Shown here: positions 54,851 through 63,784 of the stretch, piece after piece
How the letters are laid out: the number at the start of each line of letters is the position of its first letter
Position numbering within the stretch: the stretch's first letter is position 1
Assembly: GCF_005280255.1 (NCBI RefSeq)
Contig: NZ_CP040018.1
Coordinates: 2,418,001-2,482,000 of the forward strand
From: Arthrobacter sp. 24S4-2
GTDB lineage: Bacteria > Actinomycetota > Actinomycetes > Actinomycetales > Micrococcaceae
DNA length: 64,000 bases
Direction of reading: 5' to 3'
The notes under the pieces: model-generated
What the model saw: the letters and a program-made list of their open reading frames with translations, nothing else
Databases searched by the model: none
Told to the model about the DNA's origin: nothing
Made by a program: the position numbers and the translations under genes

Positions 54851-56524
54851 TTACTGTGCGTGGGCGCCGGTGGCGGCCAGGCGTTCGGCGATGTCGGCGC
54901 GGAGGTCCTTCTTGTTGATCTTGCCGACCTTGGTGGTGGGCAGCTCGTCGAGGACCACCAGATGCTCAGGAATCTTGAATGCCGCTACACCGGTCCGGCG
55001 CAGCATCGCCTGGATTTGTTCAAGGGTAACTTCGCGTCCGGGTTTGACGGTGATGTAGAGGCAGAGCCGTTCACCGAGCATCGGATCCGGCATGGCGACG
55101 GCGGCTGCCATGGTCACGTCGTCGATCCGGTAGATAAGGCTTTCGATTTCCTCGGCTGAGATCTTTTCTCCGCCGCGGTTGATCATGTCCTTGTCGCGGC
55201 CCTGGACGATCAGGTTTCCGTCGGGACGCCGCTCGACAATGTCACCGCTGGCGTACCAGCCGTCGGGGGTGAAGGCCCGGGTATTGGCTTCGGGGGCGCG
55301 GTAGTAGCCCCGCGGAGTATAGGGTCCGCGGGTCAGGATGGAACCGGGAACTCCGTCCGGCAGGTCCTCGCCGGCCTCATCGACGATGCGGACCTCGTCG
55401 GCTTCGGACACCGGACGTCCCTGCGTAGTACAGATGACGTCTTCGGGGTCATCCAGTCGGGTGGTGTTGATGAGCCCCTCGGCCATGCCGAAAACCTGCT
55501 GAAGGGTCGCGCCCAGAACCGGCTTCACTTTCCGGGCAATCTCGTCCGGCAGGCGCGAACCGCCGACCTGAAGCACTTCGAGGCTGGCCAGCTGCTTGGT
55601 GCCGTTTTCCTGCTCATACTCGATCCATCGCTGGGCGACTGCGGGGACCGCCGTCGAAAGCGTCACTCCCTCATGTTCGATGGCGGCGAAGGCCTTCCGC
55701 GGTTCGGGGCTGGGCAGCATGATGACGCGGCCGCCGGCGAACAGGATTCCGAGGATGCCCGGGCAGGCCAGCGGGAAATTGTGGCTCGCCGGAAGGGTGC
55801 CCAGATAGACGGTGTCCTCGGTGACTCCGGTGGGAAGTGACGTGGCCTTGATGTTGTAGGCGTAGTCGTTGTGGGTCCTGGTAATGAGTTTGGGCAGCCC
55901 GGTGGTGCCCCCCGAGAGCAGAAACAGGGCTGGCGAGTCAGGCGACGGTGCAGCGGCGTCCAACCGTGCGCGGGCGCCAGAGAGGTCCTTGCCGGGAGCA
56001 AGGATGTCCTCGAGTCGGGCGTTCTGGGGGTTAGCTGCACCGGAAACAAGGATGATCTCCAGGGACGGAATGCTTGACGCGAGTTCTTCGGCCATCGCCT
56101 GGTGGTCGAAGTCCTTGATGACATCCGGTACGGCGATGGCCCGGGATTCGGAGAGTTCCGCGAGGAAGGACAGCTCATACTGCCGGTGTGCCGGCAGGGC
56201 CATCACGGGGATGACGCCGGCGCGGAAACACGCCAAGGTCAGTACCGTGAACTGCCAGCCGTTGGGCAACTGGACCATGATGCGGTCATCCACTTTCAGG
56301 CCCAACTGCAGGAGGCGTTCCGCGGCCGCATCCATTCTGTTGGCCAGTTCGGCGTAGCTGAGCCGGACGTCACCGTCCACTATTGCGATTTTTTCCGGCA
56401 GCCGGTCGGCTGTTTCGAGGATGTAGGCGCCGAGCGGGCGGTCTTCCCAGTAGCCCTTGCTGCGGAATTTGGCCGCAAGGTCCGCCGGCCAGGGGATGGT
56501 TCCCTCACTGGTGTGGCTGGTCAT
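54851..56524 (-). CDS. Salicylate (hydroxybenzoate) AMP ligase
   Basis: The 557-residue adenylating enzyme is of the EntE/DhbE kind: P-loop ALFLLSGGTTGLPKLITRTH, A5 FGMAEGLINTTR, A7 WYASGDIVERRPDG and A8 to A10 DMINRGGEKISAEEIESLIY and LPTTKVGKINKKDL. In the Streptomyces sdg pathway for salicylate degradation a protein of this type makes salicylyl-AMP. With a CoA-ligase-like gene, an FAD hydroxylase and gentisate dioxygenase alongside, salicylate is the likely substrate. It overlaps the upstream CoA ligase gene by four bases. Confidence 0.85.
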   Translation of the reverse strand: MTSHTSEGTIPWPADLAAKFRSKGYWEDRPLGAYILETADRLPEKIAIVDGDVRLSYAELANRMDAAAERLLQLGLKVDDRIMVQLPNGWQFTVLTLACFRAGVIPVMALPAHRQYELSFLAELSESRAIAVPDVIKDFDHQAMAEELASSIPSLEIILVSGAANPQNARLEDILAPGKDLSGARARLDAAAPSPDSPALFLLSGGTTGLPKLITRTHNDYAYNIKATSLPTGVTEDTVYLGTLPASHNFPLACPGILGILFAGGRVIMLPSPEPRKAFAAIEHEGVTLSTAVPAVAQRWIEYEQENGTKQLASLEVLQVGGSRLPDEIARKVKPVLGATLQQVFGMAEGLINTTRLDDPEDVICTTQGRPVSEADEVRIVDEAGEDLPDGVPGSILTRGPYTPRGYYRAPEANTRAFTPDGWYASGDIVERRPDGNLIVQGRDKDMINRGGEKISAEEIESLIYRIDDVTMAAAVAMPDPMLGERLCLYITVKPGREVTLEQIQAMLRRTGVAAFKIPEHLVVLDELPTTKVGKINKKDLRADIAERLAATGAHAQ

Positions 56525-58557
56525 TTCATGTCCTCCTCGACATTGACAACTACTGCATCAAGGGCCACGAGCCCGTCACGGGTCAGGCGCAGGGGGTTGA
56601 TTTCGATTTCTGCGATTGCGTCATTGGAAACAAGCGCATCGCCGAGCCTGACCAGTAGGGCCGCCAGCTCCTCCGTCTTCAGCATCGGCCCGGAACGGAA
56701 ACCGTACAAGAGCTCGCGCGCTTGGAGATCGCCGGGCATGCCCTCCGCCACACGGACGGAAAGGGGAGCGGAGCGGATGGAAATGTCGGCGAAGACTTCC
56801 GCGGTGGTGCCACCCAGACCCAGAACGGCGATCGGTCCGAAAACAGGGTCACGGCGAACGCCGACCACGAGGTCGATGCCGGATGGAGCCATTGCTTCGA
56901 CCAGGAATTCGCGGGCACCGGCGGCCTCAAGGCCGTCCAGGGCCCGGTCCATGGCCTCGGGGGAGTTCACGCCCAGGTGCACACCGCCGATCTCGGTCTT
57001 GTGCAGAACGGCGGCGTCGAGCAGCTTGACCGCAACCGGACCCCCCAGCTCGGAGAGAGCATCATGAGCCGCGGCGCGGGTGCTGCAGCTTCGCCGGGCA
57101 GGGGTGGCGATACCGAGTGCGCCAAGGAGTTCCTTGGCGCGGTTCTCGTCCCAGGGCCCTTCCAGTGCCGGCCAGGTGAAGGCTCCAGTGGGTGCTTCGG
57201 TGCGCTGGAATTGTCCACGCGCATCGTTCACCAGTGCTGTAATGCCGTGGGCCAGAGAGGTCGGTCCGCTGATCAGCGGCAGGTCGTGCTGGTGGGCTGA
57301 CTTCCGGGCGCGTTCAAGGTCGCCGTCGGGTCCGTCGACGCCGATCAGGAACGGCAGGCTCTCCGCTGCTCCGGATTCGGCGACCGACAGTGGCAGGTCG
57401 GTGACTGGTTCGGTCAGTCCGTAGACTGCGACGAGATCGATGGCCGGGTCGGCTGCCACGGCGGCCACGACCTTCTCGTAACCGGGTCCCGGCCGGCCGG
57501 TGTCCACTGGGTTGGCCTGGAAGGTCAGCGGTGGCAGCAGCGTGCCGATGGTGTCCTGGCTGGTCTGTGCCAGGCGCGGCAGTGTGACGCCGGCGCTGTG
57601 GAGGGCGTCGGCGATCAATAGTCCGGGGCCGGCCTGTCCGGTGATGAGTCCGACTCCGGGATCGGCCGACGGCGCAAGCCTGCGATCCGCCAGGGCGGTG
57701 ACAGCGGCAACCAGCTGGTTCTCGTCGTCGACGATCACGGCACCGGCTTGCTTCAGGACCGCCCGTGTGGTCCGCCAGGATGTGGCCAGGGCACCCGTGT
57801 GGGACTGGGCGAACTCAGAGACGTCATTTCGCCCGACGACCAAAGCCACGACCGGTTTGACCGAACTGAGGCGTGAAACGGCGTCGATGAGGGCTGGTCC
57901 GTCGGCGACGGTTTCCAGATGGAGGGCAACTGCTTTGGTTTGTTCATCGGAGATCAGGTAGTCGAGGACATCGGGTGCGCTGATGTCGGTGCCCGCGCCG
58001 ATGCCGACGGCGACGCTGACGCCCGCTCCGGCGCGCTGCAAGTGGAAAGCAAGGACGTGGTTGACTCCACCGCTTGCCGCCACGACGGCTACCGAACCCG
58101 GTTCCAGTTCTGCGACGCCGGGCACGAAGCTGGCGCGCAGGTTGCGGTGGGGCACGAAGAAGCCGGACGTGTTCGGGCCGAGCAGCCGAATGCCGGTGTC
58201 CCGGACAGCTGACTCCACCTGGAGGGCGAATTCGACGCCGGGACCGCCGGCTTCGGCGAAACCCCCGGCGCAGACCAGGGCAGCCTTGGCACCGTTCGCT
58301 GCACTGTCGCGTAATGCCTGTGCGGTGGCGGCGGCAGGTACGCAGAGCACTGCCAGATCGGGGCCTCCCGGAATTGCTGCTGCGGCTTCGGCGATGCTGG
58401 TGTGCATGCCGTTTTCGCCGCGGCTGTTGACGAGTTCAACAGGAGCCGGGTAGGTGGACAGCGACTGCGCCATGACGGCGCCGAGCTTTTCCGGAGTCGA
58501 CGAGGCGCCGACGACGATGATGCCGCGGGGTGCGAACAGCGGAGTGAGATTATGCAT
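56521..58557 (-). CDS. ADP-forming-type acyl-CoA ligase, probable salicylyl-CoA synthetase
   Basis: Start at ATG 58557 (GGAGG upstream) gives 678 residues with the architecture of NDP-forming acyl-CoA synthetases. A CoA-binding Rossmann domain (PRGIIVVGASSTPEKLGAVM) comes first. Succinyl-CoA-ligase-like flavodoxin domains follow; the place of the usual phosphohistidine is near SHTGALA. The C-terminal ATP-grasp domain contains GGPVAVKLLDAAVLHKTEIG GVHLG and IEINPLRL. It probably transfers salicylate from salicylyl-AMP to CoA, or activates it directly. Pairing with an AMP ligase in one operon is notable. It overlaps the hydroxylase gene by eight bases. Confidence 0.78.
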   Translation of the reverse strand: MHNLTPLFAPRGIIVVGASSTPEKLGAVMAQSLSTYPAPVELVNSRGENGMHTSIAEAAAAIPGGPDLAVLCVPAAATAQALRDSAANGAKAALVCAGGFAEAGGPGVEFALQVESAVRDTGIRLLGPNTSGFFVPHRNLRASFVPGVAELEPGSVAVVAASGGVNHVLAFHLQRAGAGVSVAVGIGAGTDISAPDVLDYLISDEQTKAVALHLETVADGPALIDAVSRLSSVKPVVALVVGRNDVSEFAQSHTGALATSWRTTRAVLKQAGAVIVDDENQLVAAVTALADRRLAPSADPGVGLITGQAGPGLLIADALHSAGVTLPRLAQTSQDTIGTLLPPLTFQANPVDTGRPGPGYEKVVAAVAADPAIDLVAVYGLTEPVTDLPLSVAESGAAESLPFLIGVDGPDGDLERARKSAHQHDLPLISGPTSLAHGITALVNDARGQFQRTEAPTGAFTWPALEGPWDENRAKELLGALGIATPARRSCSTRAAAHDALSELGGPVAVKLLDAAVLHKTEIGGVHLGVNSPEAMDRALDGLEAAGAREFLVEAMAPSGIDLVVGVRRDPVFGPIAVLGLGGTTAEVFADISIRSAPLSVRVAEGMPGDLQARELLYGFRSGPMLKTEELAALLVRLGDALVSNDAIAEIEINPLRLTRDGLVALDAVVVNVEEDMK

Positions 58558-60124
58558 CGGTTGCCTCCGTACCTTCCGTTGCAATGGCGTCTGCCCGGCC
58601 GGAAAGCACCACGGTCAAGGCCGACACCGGTCCCCGGTCATCGACGATGACGCTTGTCAGGCCCCGGCCCAGGCGCGCTTCCTCGGAGAGGAGGATGCGC
58701 GTGAACGGATTGCCGCCTTGGATAACGATCACCGCAGCCCGGTCCGACAGCTGCTCAAAGGCGGCGGCCAAGCCCTCTTCGGTGTCCGGCGCGGTGAGCA
58801 ACAGTCCGGTGTTGGCATCGGCGTCGGCCGGGACGCTGGTCAGCGCAATACTGCCGCCGGGGCCGGTCAACGCAGGCTGACCGCCCTGGTGTGTGAGGGA
58901 GAGTTGGCGCCCCTGGAACTCGACGGGTCCGGCAATGAGGGATGTCTGCAGCGGCGCGCTTCCGTGCCTGGCATGCCAGTCCTGTTCCGCGGAAGCAACC
59001 AGACTCGGGTCGCGTTGCCGGATCTTGTCGATGTCGATGCTGCGGGAGAAGAAGTGGAAGGTGAACTGGGTTGGGTCGAAGGAGTCGTAATACCTGCCGA
59101 AGTGTTCCCACCAGCTCAGGCCACCGCGTGCCTGGTTCTGGATCTTGGCGACCTGTGGCTGGCGTTCGGCCTCGTAGTTTGTGAAGGCGAGCTCGAGGTC
59201 GTCCTGGTGTGCAGCGATTTCGCGGACCAGGGTGATGGCGTCTTCCATGGCCATCTTGGTGCCGGAGCCGACGGAGAAGTGGGCGGTATGTACCGCATCT
59301 CCGAGCAGGACGACGTTGCCCTTGTGCCAGGAACGGGTCCGGCGGGTGCGGAAATTCGCCCAACGGGAGCTGTTGGCCACCAGCGGCTCACCGTCGATGT
59401 CCTCGGCGAAGAGCTTTTCGAGGAAGCGCTGGGTCTTCAGGTCCGAAGGTCCCGGAGGCTGGCTGACATCGAATTCGTCGAGGCCGGCCTTCCGCCACGT
59501 CTGCTCGTCAGTTTCGACGATGAACGTGCTCAGGTCGTCGCTGATCGGGTAGCCGTGGACGGCAAAGTTGCCAAATTCGCTCTTCCGGTGGAGGAAGGTC
59601 ATGCCCTTGAATTTGTGGCTAGTGCCGAACCAGATGAACTTCGCCGTGGCAGTCTCGGCAGTGTGGCCCAGACTCTCCCCGAGCTGTTCACGGGTCGATG
59701 AATTGGCGCCGTCAGCGCCGACGATCAGGTCGAAATCATCGAGCTGAGCCAGGTCGGGCACATACTGGCCAAAGCGCATGTCGACGCCGGCTTCCGCCGC
59801 CCGGTCCTGCATCAGCTGAAGGAGAGTCTTGCGGTAGATGGCGGCCATGCCGTTGCCGGCGAAGGACTTCTGTTCGCCTTTGAGCCAGACCTCGATGTCA
59901 TCCCAGTGGGTACCGAAGTCCCGGAGGCCGTTGCGGACAACGGGATCGGCGTCGTTGATCCGATTCAGTGTTGCGTCGGAGAAAACTACGCCGAAGCCGA
60001 ACGCGTCCGTGGCCTGGTTCCGCTCAAAGAGCACGACTTCAGCGTCGGGAACGGTCTGCTTGAACAAGGTTGAGAAGAACAGTCCGCCGGGACCGCCGCC
60101 AATGCAGGCTACGCGAAGTGCCAT
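58550..60124 (-). CDS. FAD-dependent salicylyl-CoA 5-hydroxylase-like monooxygenase
   Basis: I chose ATG 60124 (AAGGTGG upstream) over the GTG at 60133, giving 524 residues. The FAD-binding motif is VACIGGGPGGLFFSTLFKQT, the second dinucleotide motif DLIVGADGANSSTREQLG, and GDAVHTAHFSVGSGTKMAME binds the ribityl chain. About 130 residues after the FAD domain form an extra C-terminal region, as in salicylyl-CoA 5-hydroxylase and the N-terminal half of 2-aminobenzoyl-CoA monooxygenase. It would convert salicylyl-CoA to gentisyl-CoA. It is the first gene of the six-gene operon. Confidence 0.82.
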   Translation of the reverse strand: MALRVACIGGGPGGLFFSTLFKQTVPDAEVVLFERNQATDAFGFGVVFSDATLNRINDADPVVRNGLRDFGTHWDDIEVWLKGEQKSFAGNGMAAIYRKTLLQLMQDRAAEAGVDMRFGQYVPDLAQLDDFDLIVGADGANSSTREQLGESLGHTAETATAKFIWFGTSHKFKGMTFLHRKSEFGNFAVHGYPISDDLSTFIVETDEQTWRKAGLDEFDVSQPPGPSDLKTQRFLEKLFAEDIDGEPLVANSSRWANFRTRRTRSWHKGNVVLLGDAVHTAHFSVGSGTKMAMEDAITLVREIAAHQDDLELAFTNYEAERQPQVAKIQNQARGGLSWWEHFGRYYDSFDPTQFTFHFFSRSIDIDKIRQRDPSLVASAEQDWHARHGSAPLQTSLIAGPVEFQGRQLSLTHQGGQPALTGPGGSIALTSVPADADANTGLLLTAPDTEEGLAAAFEQLSDRAAVIVIQGGNPFTRILLSEEARLGRGLTSVIVDDRGPVSALTVVLSGRADAIATEGTEATDA

Positions 60125-60176
60125 CGATGCCACCTTCTAGTGTTTGGGAAATCAGTGAGAAAGGTCTCACCAAAAT

Positions 60177-60217
60177 TATGTAACTAATCTACGCTTGGCG
60201 TCAAGTATTTGTTACAT
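60177..60217 (-). promoter_or_regulatory. Promoter of the salicylate operon with flanking inverted repeat (probable PaaX operator)
   Basis: On the minus strand TTGACG (60199-60204), a 16-base spacer and TACATA (60177-60182) form a promoter about 50 bases before the hydroxylase start. It is framed by an inverted repeat, ATGTAAC (minus strand, 60211-60217) and GTTACAT (60178-60184), so a bound repressor would cover -35 to -10. The same layout recurs at 61153-61194. Confidence 0.65.
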
Positions 60218-60263
60218 ATCGCATCGGAGTAGCCGTTTTGCGGGACTTCGAGTAGGCGCTCCC

Positions 60264-61097
60264 TTACGCCACGACCTCCTGGCCCTGCCCGACGGGCTGA
60301 CCGATAATGCCGGAGACGAATTCCGTGGCTGCAGGCCCGAGCTGGCGGTGTACCGCGCCAAACAGGCCGTATGCCTCGCTGCTCGGCCAGCCCTCGGGCT
60401 GCAGCTCGCGGGGCAGGTAGGGGTCGCGGAACGGGAAGCGACGGAAGTCGCCGATGATACGCATCCGTTCGATGAGTGCCGCGCGGCCGTCCTTGCCCGC
60501 ATTCAGCGCCTCGTCGTTGAGGGTGGAATAGGTCTGGACGAATTCCTGATAGTCCGCGCCGAGCTGCTCCAGGTCCCAGCACCGCGCGGCAAGGTCCCTG
60601 TCCTCCTCGAGGTCTCCGGTTCCGCACCAGAGAGCATCAACTTTTGCCAGCGGATATTCGGCGGCGATTTCGCGGACCTCGGCAATAAGGTCGTGCGGGC
60701 TCAGCCAGGTCGACGGTGACAGTTGGCCGAAACCATGCCACGCCAGCTGCTTGCGGAGCTGTTCACGGACGGCGCGTTCGGATTCCGGGACCTGATAGAT
60801 GGCCATGGTCCAGCGCCCCTCCCAGTTCTCGTCCCGGCGCCGGAAGATTCGGTCGCGTCCCTCGTCCAGGATTTCCAGCATGTGAGGTGTGAGCGAGTAG
60901 ACCGTTTCCCGCCCCACGCGGCGGGTGGTGAACCAGCCCTCCTTGCGAAGGCGAGAGAGGTTGACGCGGACCGTGGCTGCCTCAATATCGAATACGGCGA
61001 GGAGCTCCGTGATGTCGGCAAGCCTGACCTCGCTCCCGGCATACCTGAGGTAGTCCCCGAAAAGATCCAGGATCAGGGCTCTGGGTTTCCACTGCAT
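60264..61097 (-). CDS. PaaX-family transcriptional repressor
   Basis: ATG 61097 after GGAGGAG gives 277 residues. The N-terminal winged helix reads IEAATVRVNLSRLRKEGWFT; the middle and C-terminal PaaX domains include WEGRWTMAIYQVPESERAVR and LPRELQPEGWPSSEAYGLFG. PaaX proteins repress aromatic catabolism until a CoA thioester binds. Since this pathway makes salicylyl-CoA and gentisyl-CoA, one of these is the likely inducer. It stands between the operon and the divergent transporter gene. Confidence 0.9.
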   Translation of the reverse strand: MQWKPRALILDLFGDYLRYAGSEVRLADITELLAVFDIEAATVRVNLSRLRKEGWFTTRRVGRETVYSLTPHMLEILDEGRDRIFRRRDENWEGRWTMAIYQVPESERAVREQLRKQLAWHGFGQLSPSTWLSPHDLIAEVREIAAEYPLAKVDALWCGTGDLEEDRDLAARCWDLEQLGADYQEFVQTYSTLNDEALNAGKDGRAALIERMRIIGDFRRFPFRDPYLPRELQPEGWPSSEAYGLFGAVHRQLGPAATEFVSGIIGQPVGQGQEVVA

Positions 61098-61152
61098 AAG
61101 GCTCCTCCAACTCTTGTTCCGGCGTGCCGGGGAGAATCGTCCATCATCAAAC

Positions 61153-61194
61153 ATGCAACAAGACTGTTGACGACCAACACATTTATGTTACATT
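61153..61194 (+). promoter_or_regulatory. Promoter of the transporter gene with the same PaaX-type layout
   Basis: TTGACG (61167-61172), 16 bases and TACATT (61189-61194), with GTTACAT over the -10 (61187-61193) and ATGCAAC (61153-61159) upstream, mirror the salicylate-operon promoter. This points to common control by the adjacent PaaX protein. Confidence 0.6.
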
Positions 61195-61275
61195 CGATTG
61201 TGGGTCAGATCACAGACAACCGACCCCTCATCTCTGGCACAGCCACAACGTCGTGTATATCACCTGGAGTCCCCA

Positions 61276-62634
61276 ATGGCTTTTCAATCGCCCTCCTCAC
61301 CTCCGGTTCGCCCTCGTAAATCGGCAGCCGCGGTCATCTTTCTCTGCTTCCTGGCCATCGTCTTCGACGGATACGATCTGGTCGTCTACGGCGCCATCGT
61401 CCCCAAGCTCCTGGCCTACCAGCCCTGGGGCCTAACTCCGGCGCAGACCGGCGCAATCGGCAGCTACGCACTGGCCGGAATGTTCATCGGCGCCATCCTC
61501 ATCGGATACCTCACTGACATCGTCGGGCGCCGGAAGGTCATGATGGTGTCCATCGCGTCCTTCTCGCTGCTGATGCTGCTGACCGCCTCGGCGCCAACTC
61601 CCGAACTCTTCGGTTTGTTCCGTTTTCTAGCTGGCCTTGGACTGGGCGGCGTGATCCCGACGGCGATCGCACTAACCGTGGAGTTCTCCAAGTCGAACCG
61701 GCGCAACTTCAATAACGCCGTGATGTTCTCCGGATACGCTGTCGGCGGGATTCTCGCCGCGCTGCTCGCCCTCGCCTTCTTGCCCGCGCTCGGATTCCAG
61801 GGAATGCTGGCCCTGGGCGGCGTTCCACTCATCGCCGTCGTCCCCCTGCTGTTCAAGTTCCTTCCCGAATCCCCGGCCTTCCTCGCTGCCAAGGGGGACC
61901 GGGCCCAAGCGGTACGCATCATCGCCGACTACGGGCTCGAACCGCTACCCGAAGCGCCGGTACAAGGCGGCGCACCCGTAGCCGGCCGTTTCCGCACCCT
62001 GCTGACCGGGCGCCTGCTTGGCGCGATGATCCTTTTCTGCCTGGCCGGTGTCTGTGGACAAACCCTCGTGTACGGGCTCAATACCTGGCTGCCGCAGCTC
62101 ATGGTCATCGCCAAATACTCGCTGGCCTCCTCCCTGACATTCCTGCTGACGGTCAACGTCGGTGCCGTCGTGGGTGTGCTCGTGTCCTCCCGCCTAGCGG
62201 ACCGCTTCGGTCCACGGCCGGTGACCGCGTCGGCCTTCGCCAGTTCCGGCATCGCGCTTGTTCTCATGGGAACCGGCCTGATGCCGCTGCCCGTCATGTA
62301 CCTGTTGGTTGCGGTGGTTGGCTTCGGGTCCGTGGGAGCACAGATCCTAGTCAACGGCTTTGTTGCAACCTACTTCTCGGGCGCAACGCGGGCCACTGCT
62401 CTAGGCATCACGCTGGGTATCGGGCGGATCGGCGCCGTACTGGCTATTTCAGGCGGAGGGGTCCTGGTCGCCGCATCGCTGGGCACGTTCATCAACTTCT
62501 CTGTCTGGGCGATTGCGGCAGCAGTGGGCGTAGTCGCCGTACTTTCCGTACCACGGCTTCAGACCGAGGCCGCCAAGACCGGAGAGGGCACGGTTGCTGT
62601 GCCGGCTGTCTCCACCGACGCTATCCCGCACTAA
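61276..62634 (+). CDS. MFS aromatic acid transporter (AAHS family), probable salicylate importer
   Basis: ATG 61276 (GGAG upstream) gives 452 residues with twelve membrane helices. Helix 1 has the AAHS motif LAIVFDGYDLVVYGAIVPKL, and the cytosolic loop YLTDIVGRRKVMM is the MFS signature. It diverges from paaX and shares its promoter type with the catabolic operon, so salicylate is the likely cargo. Confidence 0.87.
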   Translation: MAFQSPSSPPVRPRKSAAAVIFLCFLAIVFDGYDLVVYGAIVPKLLAYQPWGLTPAQTGAIGSYALAGMFIGAILIGYLTDIVGRRKVMMVSIASFSLLMLLTASAPTPELFGLFRFLAGLGLGGVIPTAIALTVEFSKSNRRNFNNAVMFSGYAVGGILAALLALAFLPALGFQGMLALGGVPLIAVVPLLFKFLPESPAFLAAKGDRAQAVRIIADYGLEPLPEAPVQGGAPVAGRFRTLLTGRLLGAMILFCLAGVCGQTLVYGLNTWLPQLMVIAKYSLASSLTFLLTVNVGAVVGVLVSSRLADRFGPRPVTASAFASSGIALVLMGTGLMPLPVMYLLVAVVGFGSVGAQILVNGFVATYFSGATRATALGITLGIGRIGAVLAISGGGVLVAASLGTFINFSVWAIAAAVGVVAVLSVPRLQTEAAKTGEGTVAVPAVSTDAIPH

Positions 62635-62719
62635 CCCGCCCGCCCGGTTTTTGTACCGCTGCCACCGAGGTGCACGCAACGCACACAGCGATCAACCGAA
62701 CAATGACCAAGGAGTTCCC

Positions 62720-63520
62720 ATGCAATCCCAGCGCATCAGCAACCAGACTGTGGAATCAGTCGACGGCACCCTGATCGGCTTCCGCAAGCTAGGGTCCGGC
62801 AGTCCCATCGTCCTTGTCCACGGAAGCATCTCCACGGGCGAGCAGTGGCTGGCCGTGGCCGAGCAACTGGCCGACGCCAATACGGTGTACATCATGGACC
62901 GCCGCGGCCGTGGACTCAGCGCCGACGCCGAGAAATACTCACTGCGCAACGAAGCCGATGACATCAAAGCCGTGCTCGACCTCTCCGGTGAGGGATCCGC
63001 CCTGCTTGGCCACTCCTACGGGGCGATCTGCGCACTCGAGGCCGTGCGCACCGGAGCGTCGGTTTCCTCACTGGTGCTCTATGAGCCTCCGCTGCCAGTT
63101 GACGCGCCTACCGCGGGAGCCGCGCTCCAGGAGTACGCAGCAGCGGTGGACGAGGGAAACGGAGACAAAGCGATGCGCATAGCCGCCACCAACTTTCTGC
63201 GCATCTCCCCGGATGAAACCGAGGCCCTGGCTGCGTCGCCGCTGTGGCCAGGGATGGTTGAGCTCAGTCCCACATGGACCCGCGAGCTCAGCGAAATAGA
63301 CCTGACGGACGTCCTCATCCAGCAGTACGTCGAGATTGACGCCCCAACGCTGTTGCTTGTTGGCGAGGCGAGCCCGGCACACCTGGTCGGTGCCTCACGA
63401 CACCTCGGGCAGCGAATGACGAACGTGACGGAGCACCTTGTCCCTGGCCAAAATCACTTTGCCCACGTCATGGATCCTGCCGGCACCGCTGACGCCATTA
63501 AAGCGTTCTTGCACCAATAG
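62720..63520 (+). CDS. Alpha/beta hydrolase
   Basis: ATG 62720 (GGAG upstream) gives 266 residues with the full alpha/beta-hydrolase triad: nucleophile Ser in ALLGHSYGAICALEAV, oxyanion region IVLVHGSISTGEQW and His in VPGQNHFAHVMDPAGT; the acid is probably in the LLLVGEASPAH strand. It follows the transporter gene by 85 bases. The catabolic operon has no recognisable thioesterase, so hydrolysis of gentisyl-CoA or of a salicylate ester is possible, but nothing in the sequence fixes the substrate. Confidence 0.8.
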   Translation: MQSQRISNQTVESVDGTLIGFRKLGSGSPIVLVHGSISTGEQWLAVAEQLADANTVYIMDRRGRGLSADAEKYSLRNEADDIKAVLDLSGEGSALLGHSYGAICALEAVRTGASVSSLVLYEPPLPVDAPTAGAALQEYAAAVDEGNGDKAMRIAATNFLRISPDETEALAASPLWPGMVELSPTWTRELSEIDLTDVLIQQYVEIDAPTLLLVGEASPAHLVGASRHLGQRMTNVTEHLVPGQNHFAHVMDPAGTADAIKAFLHQ

Positions 63521-63784
63521 GCCAACACGCGGTCTCTTGCACCGGGGTCAATCGAGGCCGGCCAGAATCTAGGCATTGATGAGATGGCTGAATGGAGGTA
63601 GATGCCATGAATGTCGTTCAGACCAGTCAGCTGCTCCGACCTGTGACCCGAGCCACTACTACCCTGGGAGATGGCGGATACATTGAGGCGTAGAACTTGT
63701 CAGAACAAAGAAAACAAAGAAGAGGCGCGCCCCTGTGATGTGGGGTGCGGCTGGTCGCTGCGATGCTTTGAACTGGCCAATTTT
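63521..63784. other. Stretch without a recognisable gene
   Basis: No supported gene, promoter or hairpin was found in these 264 bases between the hydrolase and repeat A copy 2. Confidence 0.4.
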
